This document shows, one piece after another, positions 1 to 7,426 of a stretch of 64,000 nucleotides of DNA. Under the pieces are notes generated by a model that was given only the letters and a program-made list of their open reading frames with translations, had not been told where the DNA came from and did not search any database. A program made the translations under genes and the position numbers. The stretch is from Idiomarina aquatica (GTDB lineage: Bacteria > Pseudomonadota > Gammaproteobacteria > Enterobacterales > Alteromonadaceae), in the NCBI RefSeq assembly GCF_003987185.1, contig NZ_PIPS01000001.1:1302001-1366000 (forward strand). Direction: 5' to 3'. Each line of letters opens with the position of its first letter. Position 1 is the stretch's first letter.

Positions 1-352
1 CGGCCGGTTGCAGTGCCGCTTTTGAGCGCGGTGCCCACAGCACCAACTGCCCGATGCCGTCGTCATGCACCCGGTCGACCAGCAACTGTTGCCGGAGCTT
101 CTGCATAAACCGCGGATTCGCCGAAAAATAAAGGTCAAACGGCGCGCCAGCAGCAATCTGAGTTGCCAGCTTCCCGGATGAGCCGTAAATGACTCGCACC
201 ACCTGTTGGTGCTGTTCGCGATAGGCCTGCGTGATAGGTTCTAAGATGGGTCGGTAACTTGAGGCTGCAGCGATCGTCAACGGCTCGGCGTTGACCATTG
301 CGATCACACTCACCCACAACAATGCCAGAAAGAAAACCGCCCGCTGCCGCAT
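1..352 (-). CDS. modA: Molybdate ABC transporter substrate-binding protein ModA (partial, runs off the left edge)
   Basis: Periplasmic molybdate-binding protein that delivers molybdate to the ModBC permease. Only the first 117 codons are in the window. They start with a basic-hydrophobic signal peptide (MRQRAVFFLALLWVSVIAM) and continue with the ModA-type mature start, including AAASSYRPILEP, the ligand-pocket segment YGSSGKLATQIAAGAPFDLY and FSANPRFM. The ATG at 352 lies 6 bases after the moaE stop, so it belongs to the same leftward operon; coupling molybdate uptake to cofactor synthesis makes sense. Tungstate or another oxyanion as ligand cannot be excluded. The C-terminus, and any modB/modC, lie outside the window. 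Confidence 0.85.
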   Translation of the reverse strand, partial: MRQRAVFFLALLWVSVIAMVNAEPLTIAAASSYRPILEPITQAYREQHQQVVRVIYGSSGKLATQIAAGAPFDLYFSANPRFMQKLRQQLLVDRVHDDGIGQLVLWAPRSKAALQPA

Positions 353-358
353 TACTGG

Positions 359-805
359 TTACTCCCAGCGGTTGGCAGCAACGGTGTCACTGTCTTTAGC
401 CGCGACCCAGCGACTGCCTTCGGCGTAGTGCTCTTTTTTCCAGAATGGCGCTTTGGTTTTTAGATAATCCATGATGAAACTGGTGGCTGCGAACGCCGCA
501 TCGCGGTGACCACTGGCCACGCCGACAAAGACAATTTGCTCATTAACCCGTAAATAGCCGACCCGGTGAATAACGGTAACCGCCGCTAACGGCCAACGTT
601 GTTGTGCTTGCGCGACGATCCCCTGCAGCGCCTTCTCGGTCATCTGCGGATAGTGTTCAAGCTCCAGTGCCTGCAGGTCACCGGTGTCATCGCGTACCAA
701 GCCGGAAAAGGTAGCGACGGCGCCGCAACTGGCGTGCTTGGCCAGTGTTTTATAGCAATCAGCGACATCAAAGTCTTCGGTTTGAACCGCAACCTGTACC
801 GACAT
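359..805 (-). CDS. moaE: Molybdopterin synthase catalytic subunit MoaE
   Basis: Large subunit of molybdopterin synthase. With thiocarboxylated MoaD it inserts two sulfurs into precursor Z (cPMP) to make the molybdopterin dithiolene. The 148 residues match the family length. Seen: the GAVATFSGLVRD N-terminal motif, HRVGYLRVNEQIVFVGVASG in the middle, and the lysine-rich active-site stretch YLKTKAPFWKKE near residues 113-124, which corresponds to the catalytic lysines of E. coli MoaE. It lies 5 bases downstream of moaD and 6 bases upstream of modA in the leftward moa operon. Confidence 0.96.
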   Translation of the reverse strand: MSVQVAVQTEDFDVADCYKTLAKHASCGAVATFSGLVRDDTGDLQALELEHYPQMTEKALQGIVAQAQQRWPLAAVTVIHRVGYLRVNEQIVFVGVASGHRDAAFAATSFIMDYLKTKAPFWKKEHYAEGSRWVAAKDSDTVAANRWE

Positions 806-810
806 CTTGT

Positions 811-1059
811 TTAACCACCTGTTACCGGGGGAAATAACGCCACCTCGTCACCATTCCCGACACGCTGCGTCGGTTCCGCAAATTCATGATTGACCGCACA
901 CAGCAAATCATAGCGTGACAGTTCTCTGTGCCATTTATCAGAGCGGCTTTTTAACTGCTCCAGCAACTTAGCCACGCTGATGGGTTTGTTAATGTCGAGC
1001 TGTAACTGGTCGACAGCCAGCCGTTCACGTAATACTGCAAAGAATTTAATGGTTAACAT
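811..1059 (-). CDS. moaD: Molybdopterin synthase sulfur-carrier subunit MoaD
   Basis: Ubiquitin-like sulfur carrier of molybdopterin synthase. It is adenylated by a MoeB-type enzyme and thiocarboxylated at its C-terminal glycine. The 82-residue protein ends in VTGG, the required Gly-Gly tail, and has the beta-grasp pattern MLTIKFFAVLRERL at its start and GDEVALFPPV before the tail. The start codon follows directly on the moaC stop (TGA then ATG), so translation is probably coupled. No moeB is present in this window. Confidence 0.95.
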   Translation of the reverse strand: MLTIKFFAVLRERLAVDQLQLDINKPISVAKLLEQLKSRSDKWHRELSRYDLLCAVNHEFAEPTQRVGNGDEVALFPPVTGG

Positions 1060-1551
1060 TCATGCCTCCTGATGGTCCGCCAACGTCCAATGACCGCGTT
1101 TACCGCCCTGTTTCTCAAGTAGCCGGGTTGCCTCAATCACCATCGCCGGGTCAACCGCTTTGCACATATCGTAAAGCGTTAAGGCCGCCACCGAGGCCGC
1201 GGTCAGGGCTTCCATCTCAACCCCTGTATTGCCATTCACTTTGCACTCGGTATAAACCACGATGGCACCATCGTCTTCCTGCACATCAAAGCTCACCTCA
1301 ACCCGCGTTAATGCCAGTGGGTGGCATAACGGAATCAGGTCGCTGCAGCGTTTAGCGGCCATAATACCGGCGATGCGTGCGGTGGCGAAAACATCGCCTT
1401 TCTTCTCTGCGGCCTGCTTCAACAATGCAATCACATTGTTCGCGGTGCGTAAGGTACTGGTCGCTTTCGCAGTACGCTGCGTGAGCGCTTTATCGCCCAC
1501 GTCAACCATATGTGCCGCGCCGTCTGCGGTTAAATGTGTTAAATGTGTCAT
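1060..1551 (-). CDS. moaC: Cyclic pyranopterin monophosphate synthase MoaC
   Basis: Converts the 3',8-cyclo-GTP product of MoaA into cyclic pyranopterin monophosphate, the second half of the first step of Moco synthesis. 163 residues, normal length. Diagnostic motifs are LIPLCHPLALTRV (about residues 73-85) and GVEMEALTAASVAALTLYDM (about 111-130) followed by CKAVD. A GGGAG Shine-Dalgarno lies 11 bases before the ATG. Fourth in the moaA-mobA-moaB-moaC-moaD-moaE-modA order. Confidence 0.97.
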   Translation of the reverse strand: MTHLTHLTADGAAHMVDVGDKALTQRTAKATSTLRTANNVIALLKQAAEKKGDVFATARIAGIMAAKRCSDLIPLCHPLALTRVEVSFDVQEDDGAIVVYTECKVNGNTGVEMEALTAASVAALTLYDMCKAVDPAMVIEATRLLEKQGGKRGHWTLADHQEA

Positions 1552-1569
1552 GTAAAATTCTGCTCCCGG

Positions 1570-2076
1570 TTAACGCAAATGACCGACAAAGTTGCACGGC
1601 CCCTGTCGGGCATCCAACTGCGGCTGCAGTAACTTTTCCCAGGCCAACTGGGCGGCGCCACCGGAACCCGGTACGCACGCGATAAGGGTATTATTGGTTA
1701 GCCCGGCAAAGGCTCTCGACTGCAGCGCTGACGAACCAATATCCTCGTATGAGAACGCTCTAAATAATTCACCAAAACCGTCAATGGCGTTATCCAGCAA
1801 TGGCTCAATGGCTTCATAAGTGACGTTATCGGGGGCGAACCCAGTGCCACCATTCGTGATCACAACCTGAACGTCGTCGGCGGCGATTAATGCACACACC
1901 TGCGCCCGAATTTGGTGCTTATCATGACCAATGACCATACGCTGAACCACGTTGTGACCCTCACGCTGCAGCCAGCTTTGCAGTTTATCGCCGGTGGTAT
2001 CGTTGCCCGCATCGCGTTTGTCCGAAAACGTCAGTACAGCCACGTTCAGCGGCTTAAACAGTTTGGCGGTACTCAT
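1570..2076 (-). CDS. moaB: MoaB/MogA-family molybdopterin adenylyltransferase
   Basis: MoaB/MogA family protein that adenylylates molybdopterin before molybdenum insertion in species where MoaB is active. In E. coli this job is done by MogA and MoaB is dispensable. Seen: VAVLTFSDKRDAGNDTTGD at the N-terminus, VVITNGGTGFAPDNVTYEAI (the GGTG substrate loop) in the middle, and IACVPGSGGAAQLAWE near the end. I chose the ATG at 2076 because AAGGAG lies 7 bases before it; an ATG at 2082 would leave only one base of spacing. The start lies inside the 3' end of mobA (23-base overlap). Confidence 0.92.
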   Translation of the reverse strand: MSTAKLFKPLNVAVLTFSDKRDAGNDTTGDKLQSWLQREGHNVVQRMVIGHDKHQIRAQVCALIAADDVQVVITNGGTGFAPDNVTYEAIEPLLDNAIDGFGELFRAFSYEDIGSSALQSRAFAGLTNNTLIACVPGSGGAAQLAWEKLLQPQLDARQGPCNFVGHLR

Positions 2077-2644
2077 TCGCATTCTCCTTGAGTAGTCTTT
2101 GCCATTGTTCGGGGGTATTGGTATTCAGCATCGCGTTGGCATCCGGGGCAGTAATCACCTCAGCCTTGAACTCACGTAACAAGGCCATCACCGAGTGGTC
2201 GGCATAGTCCTGTACCAGCGCGTTTTGCAGGTAGTGCATCAGCTCATCGGTCACGGGTAGCACACAGGGTAACGCTGCATGCTGATAATGCACCGGTTTT
2301 GACGTAGGATGCGCCAATAACGGCTGCAATAACGCTTTCGACAGCCGCGGCATATCCACCGGAACGACCACCACCCGGGACAGGCCAACGTGTGTACGTA
2401 ACGCCCGTAAGCCGGCATGAATACCGCTTAACGGTCCGTGTCCCGGATAAATATCCGCGATTCCGCCGGGCCGCTGGCCACAGATCAGCACGGGCTGGCA
2501 CTGCACCTGCTTTAGAACGCGCCAGGTGCGGTTGATTAAGGTTTCGCCGTTTAAGCTCAGTAACGCTTTGTCCTGACCCATTCGGCTCGATTTGCCGCCG
2601 GCTAGCAGCAGTCCAGCCACCGGCCTATTCTGGGAAGCACTCAT
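2054..2644 (-). CDS. mobA: Molybdenum cofactor guanylyltransferase MobA
   Basis: Attaches GMP to Moco to form molybdopterin guanine dinucleotide, the form used by DMSO-reductase-family enzymes. 196 residues. The nucleotidyltransferase signature GLLLAGGKSSRMGQDKALL is at residues 10-28, GPLSGIHAGLRAL near residue 70 and VVPVDMPRL, with the metal-binding Asp, near residue 94. It lies 2 bases after moaA. Its presence implies that the cell has MGD-type molybdoenzymes, which are not encoded in this window. Confidence 0.95.
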   Translation of the reverse strand: MSASQNRPVAGLLLAGGKSSRMGQDKALLSLNGETLINRTWRVLKQVQCQPVLICGQRPGGIADIYPGHGPLSGIHAGLRALRTHVGLSRVVVVPVDMPRLSKALLQPLLAHPTSKPVHYQHAALPCVLPVTDELMHYLQNALVQDYADHSVMALLREFKAEVITAPDANAMLNTNTPEQWQRLLKENANEYRQTV

Positions 2645-2646
2645 AA

Positions 2647-3624
2647 CTAGCCTCCAATCATCGCGAGATGACGCGTTGCACCACTGTTTTCATCATGTAA
2701 ACCATGGGTAGCCTGTTTTAGCATGATGTTGTTCTGCAGTGCCTTCATCAATGGCTCGGGATCATCGGTTTGTAAGTACTGACGAATGTCCTGGTGCTGT
2801 TCAGTAAACAAACACAAAAACAATTGCCCCAGGCTCGAGACCCGTAGACGATTACAATCATCACAGAAGTCTTTGCTGTAAGGCATAATCAAGCCCATCT
2901 GACCCGCATAATCCGGATGAGAAAACTCTTGCGCAGGCCCGTCATTATGACTTTTTAAACGTTGCACCCAGCCCTGCTGCAGCAATTGCGTTTTAATTTC
3001 CTGACCACTGACATGATGGCGGCGATAGTAGTCAACGTTATCGGATGTGCGCATCAGCTCAATAAAGCGCAATGCGACATTGCGATCCTTAATGAACGTC
3101 AAAAACTGCGGTAACTCGCCACCGTTGTACTGCTTAAGCAGCACCGTATTTACTTTTACCTTAGCGAAGTCCATGGCGACCGCCTGGTCGATACCATCGA
3201 TGATTTGTTCGAGTTTGTTCTGCCCGGTGATGAGGTGAAACGTGGCCGGATCCAGGCTATCAATACTGACGTTAATCGCATCAAGGCCGGCATCGCGCCA
3301 TTCCGGTAGATCGCGCTGTAAGCGATAACCGTTAGTGGTGATTGCGACTTTCTCAATACCCGGAACTTGTTTGCAGGTGGCAATGATTTCAGTAAGATCT
3401 TTGCGCAGGCAAGGTTCCCCGCCGGTCAAGCGAATTTTGGTGGTGCCCAGCTCGGCAAAAGCGGTAACCAGACGACGGATTTCCGGCAAGCTGATCTCAT
3501 GGCGTCGTGAACTACAATCCGGCCCATTGGGCAGACAATAATCACAGCGAAAATTACAGCTTTCTGTCAAAGACAGCCGTAAATAAGTAAAGCGTCGCTT
3601 AAAGCGATCCTGCAGTTGTGTCAT
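2647..3624 (-). CDS. moaA: GTP 3',8-cyclase MoaA (radical SAM)
   Basis: Radical-SAM enzyme that rearranges GTP to 3',8-cyclo-GTP, the first committed step of Moco synthesis. 325 residues. The N-terminal cluster motif is ESCNFRCDYCLP (CxxxCxxC, residues 22-33); TGGEPCLRKDL follows. The second [4Fe-4S] cluster is held by CDDCNRLRVSSLGQLFLC near residues 253-270. The protein ends in IGG, the essential C-terminal Gly-Gly tail. First gene of the leftward operon, preceded by a long leader with a Moco-riboswitch-like fold (3640-3715). Confidence 0.97.
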   Translation of the reverse strand: MTQLQDRFKRRFTYLRLSLTESCNFRCDYCLPNGPDCSSRRHEISLPEIRRLVTAFAELGTTKIRLTGGEPCLRKDLTEIIATCKQVPGIEKVAITTNGYRLQRDLPEWRDAGLDAINVSIDSLDPATFHLITGQNKLEQIIDGIDQAVAMDFAKVKVNTVLLKQYNGGELPQFLTFIKDRNVALRFIELMRTSDNVDYYRRHHVSGQEIKTQLLQQGWVQRLKSHNDGPAQEFSHPDYAGQMGLIMPYSKDFCDDCNRLRVSSLGQLFLCLFTEQHQDIRQYLQTDDPEPLMKALQNNIMLKQATHGLHDENSGATRHLAMIGG

Positions 3625-3639
3625 ACGTCACCTTTCCAG

Positions 3640-3715
3640 TGTCGGGAGGTGGAACCGTTTCCAGTACCACCCGGTGGCAGTCGTTTAACGACCCACCACG
3701 GCTCACGGTTCGTAT
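3640..3715 (-). promoter_or_regulatory. Moco riboswitch (Moco-RNA motif) in the moaA leader
   Basis: On the minus strand the leader forms an outer helix GAACCGT/ACGGTTC (3711-3705 with 3658-3652). Inside it are a GGTGGG/CCACC-type arm with a perfect GTCGT-TAA-ACGAC hairpin and the block ACTGCCACCGGGTGGTACTG. The segment CCTCCCGAC lies just 3' of the outer helix. As I recall it, this layout and wording fit the Moco-RNA motif found upstream of moaA in E. coli and other gammaproteobacteria, which represses expression when cofactor is plentiful. The helices are read directly; family membership is from memory, without a covariance search. Confidence 0.78.
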
Positions 3716-3854
3716 TAACGGCACTATGGCGGTTAACGTAGATCCCGTCGCTCGGCGAATGTGACAACAAGCTTACGCACAGTTTACTGTCCGCGAAATT
3801 CCCTTGAATGGAGGGGCGAAATACCACTTCCGGGGTACTCGGCAACGCGATCTT

Positions 3855-3896
3855 TTGATGCACATCAAATTTTTGATCTCGGGACTCTGCTAATCT
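3855..3896 (+). promoter_or_regulatory. Perfect FNR box and class II promoter for trhP-fdx-fnr
   Basis: TTGATGCACATCAA at 3855-3868 matches the FNR consensus TTGAT-N4-ATCAA in all ten half-site bases. A -10-like TAATCT lies at 3891-3896, giving a predicted start near 3903. The box is then centred at exactly -41.5, the classic position for FNR activation, and there is no good -35 as expected for a class II promoter. The box also lies upstream of the divergent moa operon, where spacing to a -10 is less convincing. The regulator is probably the FNR protein encoded at 5457, so the operon may be autoregulated. Confidence 0.82.
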
Positions 3897-3938
3897 CAGC
3901 GCAAATTTTCTAGAAACCTGATCTAAGTCAAGCTGTCC

Positions 3939-5228
3939 ATGGCCATATACAATAAACCCGAACTTCTTTGCCCAGCCGGTAACCCAAACGCAATGAAAAT
4001 TGCGTTCGCTTACGGCGCTGATGCCGTATACGCTGGCGAACCCCGTTACAGCCTGCGGGTTCGCAATAATAGCTTCACCCTGCAAAATATGGGTGAAGCC
4101 ATCCGCTATGCGCACGAGCTTGGAAAACGCTTTTATGTTGTCGTCAATATCGCACCACATAACGCTAAGTTAGCGAATTTTGTCGACCATATGTCGCAAA
4201 TTGTCGCGCTCAATCCCGATGCACTGATTGTCTCAGACCCCGGCGTTATCATGCTGCTAAGAGAACACTTTCCTGAGCAACCACTGCACTTGTCGGTGCA
4301 GGCCAATACCATCAACTGGGCGGCGTTAAAGTTTTGGCAGCAACAAGGCATCGAGCGCGTCATCCTGTCACGCGAGTTATCGCTGAAAGAAGTCGCAGAA
4401 ATGCGTCAACAGGTTCCGGATCTGGAACTCGAAGTTTTCGTCCACGGCGCACTGTGCATGGCCTATTCCGGCCGTTGCCTGCTATCCGGTTACATGAACA
4501 AGCGCGATCCCAACCAAGGTGCCTGTACCAACGCTTGTCGTTGGGGCTATCAGGTTCATGAAGCCCAAGAAGACTCGGTTGGCCAGTACGTGCCGCAGCC
4601 ACAGCTTGACCCGGTATTGCTGGGCGATCCCAAACGACCGGAGGACTTAATGCTGCTGGATGAGGATCTGCACGGCAGTTACATTATGAATTCAAAGGAT
4701 TTGCGCGCCGTTGACCTGGTCGGGGACCTGGTCAAGATTGGGGTGCATTCGCTAAAAATCGAGGGCCGTACCAAGTCGGACTACTACGTTGCCCGAACCA
4801 CGCAAGTTTATCGCAAAGCAATTGATGATGCGGCAGCCGGAAAGGACTTTGACGAGCAATTGCTCAACGATCTGAACGGCATGGCAAACCGTGGCTTCAC
4901 TCATGGTTTCCTGCAACGCCACTCCCCTCAGGATCTACAGAATTATCAGCGTTCCCATAGCGAAGGCGAACAGCTGTTAGTTGGACAAGTCGTTAGTGAG
5001 CTTGGCGACAGCCGTTATTTGGTCGAAGTCAAAAACGGCTTTCAGGTTGGCGATCAAATCTTGCTGATGTCACCGTCAGGTAATCAGTCATTTCGCCTTG
5101 AACAATTGCACGATGAACAAGGCAATTCGATGATTCGTGCGCCGGGCTCTGGCTATCGGGTGGTTGTACAGACATCTTTACCTTTAGCCGAAAGAGATAT
5201 CCCTTACAGCCTATTGGTTAAACAGTGA
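3939..5228 (+). CDS. trhP: tRNA 5-hydroxyuridine (ho5U34) modification protein TrhP (YegQ), peptidase U32 family
   Basis: Close in sequence to E. coli YegQ/TrhP, which is needed for prephenate-dependent hydroxylation of wobble U34 to ho5U in tRNAs. 429 residues. Family stretches include FAYGADAVYAGEPRYSLRVR (residues 23-42), VHGALCMAYSGRCLLSGYMN near residues 168-187, and GACTNACRWGY. Conserved cysteines in the last two fit the iron-sulfur dependence known for the family. The name peptidase U32 is historical. It starts a likely operon with a small ferredoxin 9 bases downstream and fnr after that, under a predicted FNR promoter, so wobble modification may respond to oxygen. Confidence 0.93.
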   Translation: MAIYNKPELLCPAGNPNAMKIAFAYGADAVYAGEPRYSLRVRNNSFTLQNMGEAIRYAHELGKRFYVVVNIAPHNAKLANFVDHMSQIVALNPDALIVSDPGVIMLLREHFPEQPLHLSVQANTINWAALKFWQQQGIERVILSRELSLKEVAEMRQQVPDLELEVFVHGALCMAYSGRCLLSGYMNKRDPNQGACTNACRWGYQVHEAQEDSVGQYVPQPQLDPVLLGDPKRPEDLMLLDEDLHGSYIMNSKDLRAVDLVGDLVKIGVHSLKIEGRTKSDYYVARTTQVYRKAIDDAAAGKDFDEQLLNDLNGMANRGFTHGFLQRHSPQDLQNYQRSHSEGEQLLVGQVVSELGDSRYLVEVKNGFQVGDQILLMSPSGNQSFRLEQLHDEQGNSMIRAPGSGYRVVVQTSLPLAERDIPYSLLVKQ

Positions 5229-5237
5229 GCAACTCAT

Positions 5238-5429
5238 ATGATAGTAATAAATGACGATTGTATTAACTGTGATATGTGCGTACCCGAGTGTCCTGTCGAA
5301 GCGATTGATATGGGCTCAGAACATTTTGAAATCAATCAGTCGCTCTGTGTCGAATGTGAAGGCTATTATGATCAACCGAGCTGTTATGCGGTCTGCCCTG
5401 TTGATGCCGTCGACATTACTAGCGATTAA
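5238..5429 (+). CDS. yfhL: YfhL-type 2[4Fe-4S] ferredoxin
   Basis: 63-residue ferredoxin with two cluster motifs: CINCDMCVPECP near residues 9-20 and a second with the YfhL/Alvin-type insertion, CVECEGYYDQPSCYAVCP, near residues 37-54. It is shorter than E. coli YfhL (86 residues) because the C-terminal tail is missing. It directly follows trhP; a role as electron donor to TrhP or its cluster is inferred only from position. Confidence 0.88.
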   Translation: MIVINDDCINCDMCVPECPVEAIDMGSEHFEINQSLCVECEGYYDQPSCYAVCPVDAVDITSD

Positions 5430-5456
5430 CGCAAACTAAGACTAAGGTAGACTCAA

Positions 5457-6182
5457 ATGCAGCAATCACACAAAGCCCCAAAAGAGGTGGCCATGCGTAA
5501 TCCAATTCAGTGTAATCAGTGCAGTATGCAATCCATTTGCGTACCTGCCGGCCTCATTCCGAGTGATGTTGATTTATTGGATAAAAGTAGCCGCGAGCCT
5601 CATGTGTACAACAAACGCGCCATGGTTTACAGCCCGGATCAACCGATGCACTCCCTGTTTGCTATTAAAAGTGGCTCAGTAAAATGTTACACCATTGACT
5701 CTGACGGCAAACAACAAATCACCAGCTTTCACTTAGCCGGTGACATCATTGGCATGGAGTCCATCGCTAATGGCGCCGCCGTTACCTACTGTGAAGCGCT
5801 GGAGACCTCGATGCTGTGTGAAATTAAGCTGAGCCGGCTGTTCGCACAAAACTTTTCCGGTGTTGACAAAAATTTGCTGCAATTATTGAGCAAACGCATT
5901 GGTCAACGTAATGCGCACTATTTAAACGTGGTCAACACAACGGCAGAGCAACGCGTGGCGTCGTTTTTGATGGCAATGGGCGATCATTTGCATGAACATG
6001 GGTTTTCCCGCTATGAGTTCCGCTTACCCATGACCCGTACCGATATTGCCAATTATTTGGGGCTTGCCGTTGAAACCGTCAGTCGCATTTTTACATCCTT
6101 TAAACAGCAGGGTCTGATCGAAACACAACAGTCTATTCTGACCATTAAGAACGTCGCTGAACTAAAGCAACTGGTCGCCTAA
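5457..6182 (+). CDS. fnr: FNR-type oxygen-sensing transcriptional regulator (Crp/Fnr family)
   Basis: Homologue of E. coli FNR (Shewanella EtrA, Pseudomonas Anr). The [4Fe-4S] ligands are all present with FNR spacing: C19-x2-C22-x5-C28 and C121 in ETSMLCEIK. The cyclic-nucleotide-like barrel follows, with FHLAGDIIGMES, then a helix-turn-helix with recognition helix GLAVETVSRIF, whose E-x-x-S-R contacts the TTGAT half-site in FNR. 241 residues from the ATG at 5457. An internal ATG at 5493 has a better Shine-Dalgarno (AGAGGT) and would give a protein 12 residues shorter with the cluster intact. Three consensus or near-consensus FNR boxes lie in this window. Confidence 0.95.
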   Translation: MQQSHKAPKEVAMRNPIQCNQCSMQSICVPAGLIPSDVDLLDKSSREPHVYNKRAMVYSPDQPMHSLFAIKSGSVKCYTIDSDGKQQITSFHLAGDIIGMESIANGAAVTYCEALETSMLCEIKLSRLFAQNFSGVDKNLLQLLSKRIGQRNAHYLNVVNTTAEQRVASFLMAMGDHLHEHGFSRYEFRLPMTRTDIANYLGLAVETVSRIFTSFKQQGLIETQQSILTIKNVAELKQLVA

Positions 6183-6229
6183 CAACAGGCGCTAAACGCC
6201 GATAACAATAAACTCAGACGGAGGCATTT

Positions 6230-7402
6230 ATGTCACAACCGGCATTTAACTGGGAAGATCCCCTAAACATGAACTCGCTGTTGAGCGAAGAAGAGCGCAT
6301 GGTGCATGAAAGCGCCCGCCAATATGCGCAGGAAAAGTTAATGCCGCGAGTGTTAGAGGCCAATCGTCAGGAGATTTTTCACCGCGAAATCATGACCGAA
6401 CTGGGCGACATGGGTCTGCTCGGTTCGACGCTACCGGAACAGTATGGTGGCGCCGGCGTTAACCATGTTTGCTACGGTCTTATCGCGCGTGAAATCGAGC
6501 GCGTCGACAGCGGCTATCGCAGCGCAATGAGCGTACAGTCCTCGCTGGTCATGCACCCTATTTATACCTTCGGTAGCGAAGATCAACGGCAAAAATACCT
6601 GCCGAAACTGGCCACCGGCGAGTGGGTTGGCTGTTTCGGCCTGACCGAACCCGATGCAGGTTCTGACCCTGCCAGCATGCGCACCGTCGCCAAAAAAACC
6701 GCCAACGGCTATGTCCTCAATGGCAGTAAAATGTGGATCACCAACTCGCCCATCGCTGACGTTTTTGTGGTCTGGGCAAAACTCGATGGCGAAATTCGCG
6801 GCTTTATCCTCGAAAAAGGCATGCCCGGCCTAAGTGCTCCTAAAATTGACGGCAAGTTTTCACTGCGGGCATCGATCACCGGTGAAATCGTGATGGACGG
6901 TGTTGAAGTTTCTGAACAACATATTTTTCCTGAGGTCCGCGGCTTAAAAGGGCCTTTCAGCTGTCTCAATAAAGCACGCTACGGTATTGCCTGGGGCTCG
7001 ATGGGCGCCGCTGAATTTTGCTGGCATGCCGCACGTCAGTACACCCTCGATCGGGAGCAGTTTAACCGACCACTGGCAGCCAATCAGTTGATTCAGAAAA
7101 AGCTCGCGGATATGCAGACCGAGATCAGCCTCGGCTTATTAGCGGCACTGCAAGCCGGTCGCGAGCTGGATAATGGTTCGCTTAACCCTGCTTCTATCTC
7201 GTTGATTAAACGCAATAACTGCGGTAAAGCCCTGGATATCGCGCGGCAGGCTCGTGATATGCACGGCGGTAACGGCATCGCCGACGAATATCACGTTATC
7301 CGCCATGTCATGAACCTCGAAGCCGTGAATACCTACGAGGGTACGCACGACGTTCATGCGCTGATATTAGGTCGTGCACAGACCGGTATTGCGGCGTTTT
7401 AA
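6230..7402 (+). CDS. gcdH: Glutaryl-CoA dehydrogenase (acyl-CoA dehydrogenase family)
   Basis: FAD-dependent, decarboxylating oxidation of glutaryl-CoA to crotonyl-CoA in lysine/tryptophan catabolism. 390 residues, the usual length. Seen: [15 protein letters not shown], the FAD-binding [51 protein letters not shown], and the C-terminal [16 protein letters not shown] whose Glu is the catalytic base in GCDH. A GGAGG Shine-Dalgarno precedes the ATG. The E1/acyltransferase pair begins 24 bases downstream and may be co-transcribed. No CoA transferase or crotonase accompanies it. Confidence 0.93.
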   Translation: MSQPAFNWEDPLNMNSLLSEEERMVHESARQYAQEKLMPRVLEANRQEIFHREIMTELGDMGLLGSTLPEQYGGAGVNHVCYGLIAREIERVDSGYRSAMSVQSSLVMHPIYTFGSEDQRQKYLPKLATGEWVGCFGLTEPDAGSDPASMRTVAKKTANGYVLNGSKMWITNSPIADVFVVWAKLDGEIRGFILEKGMPGLSAPKIDGKFSLRASITGEIVMDGVEVSEQHIFPEVRGLKGPFSCLNKARYGIAWGSMGAAEFCWHAARQYTLDREQFNRPLAANQLIQKKLADMQTEISLGLLAALQAGRELDNGSLNPASISLIKRNNCGKALDIARQARDMHGGNGIADEYHVIRHVMNLEAVNTYEGTHDVHALILGRAQTGIAAF

Positions 7403-7426
7403 TCATCGACAAAAGGACTCATCGTT

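Noticed and set aside
3621-4160. Leftward open frame of 179 codons over the moaA leader
   Set aside because: It runs through the riboswitch and into the start of trhP on the other strand; no family resemblance.
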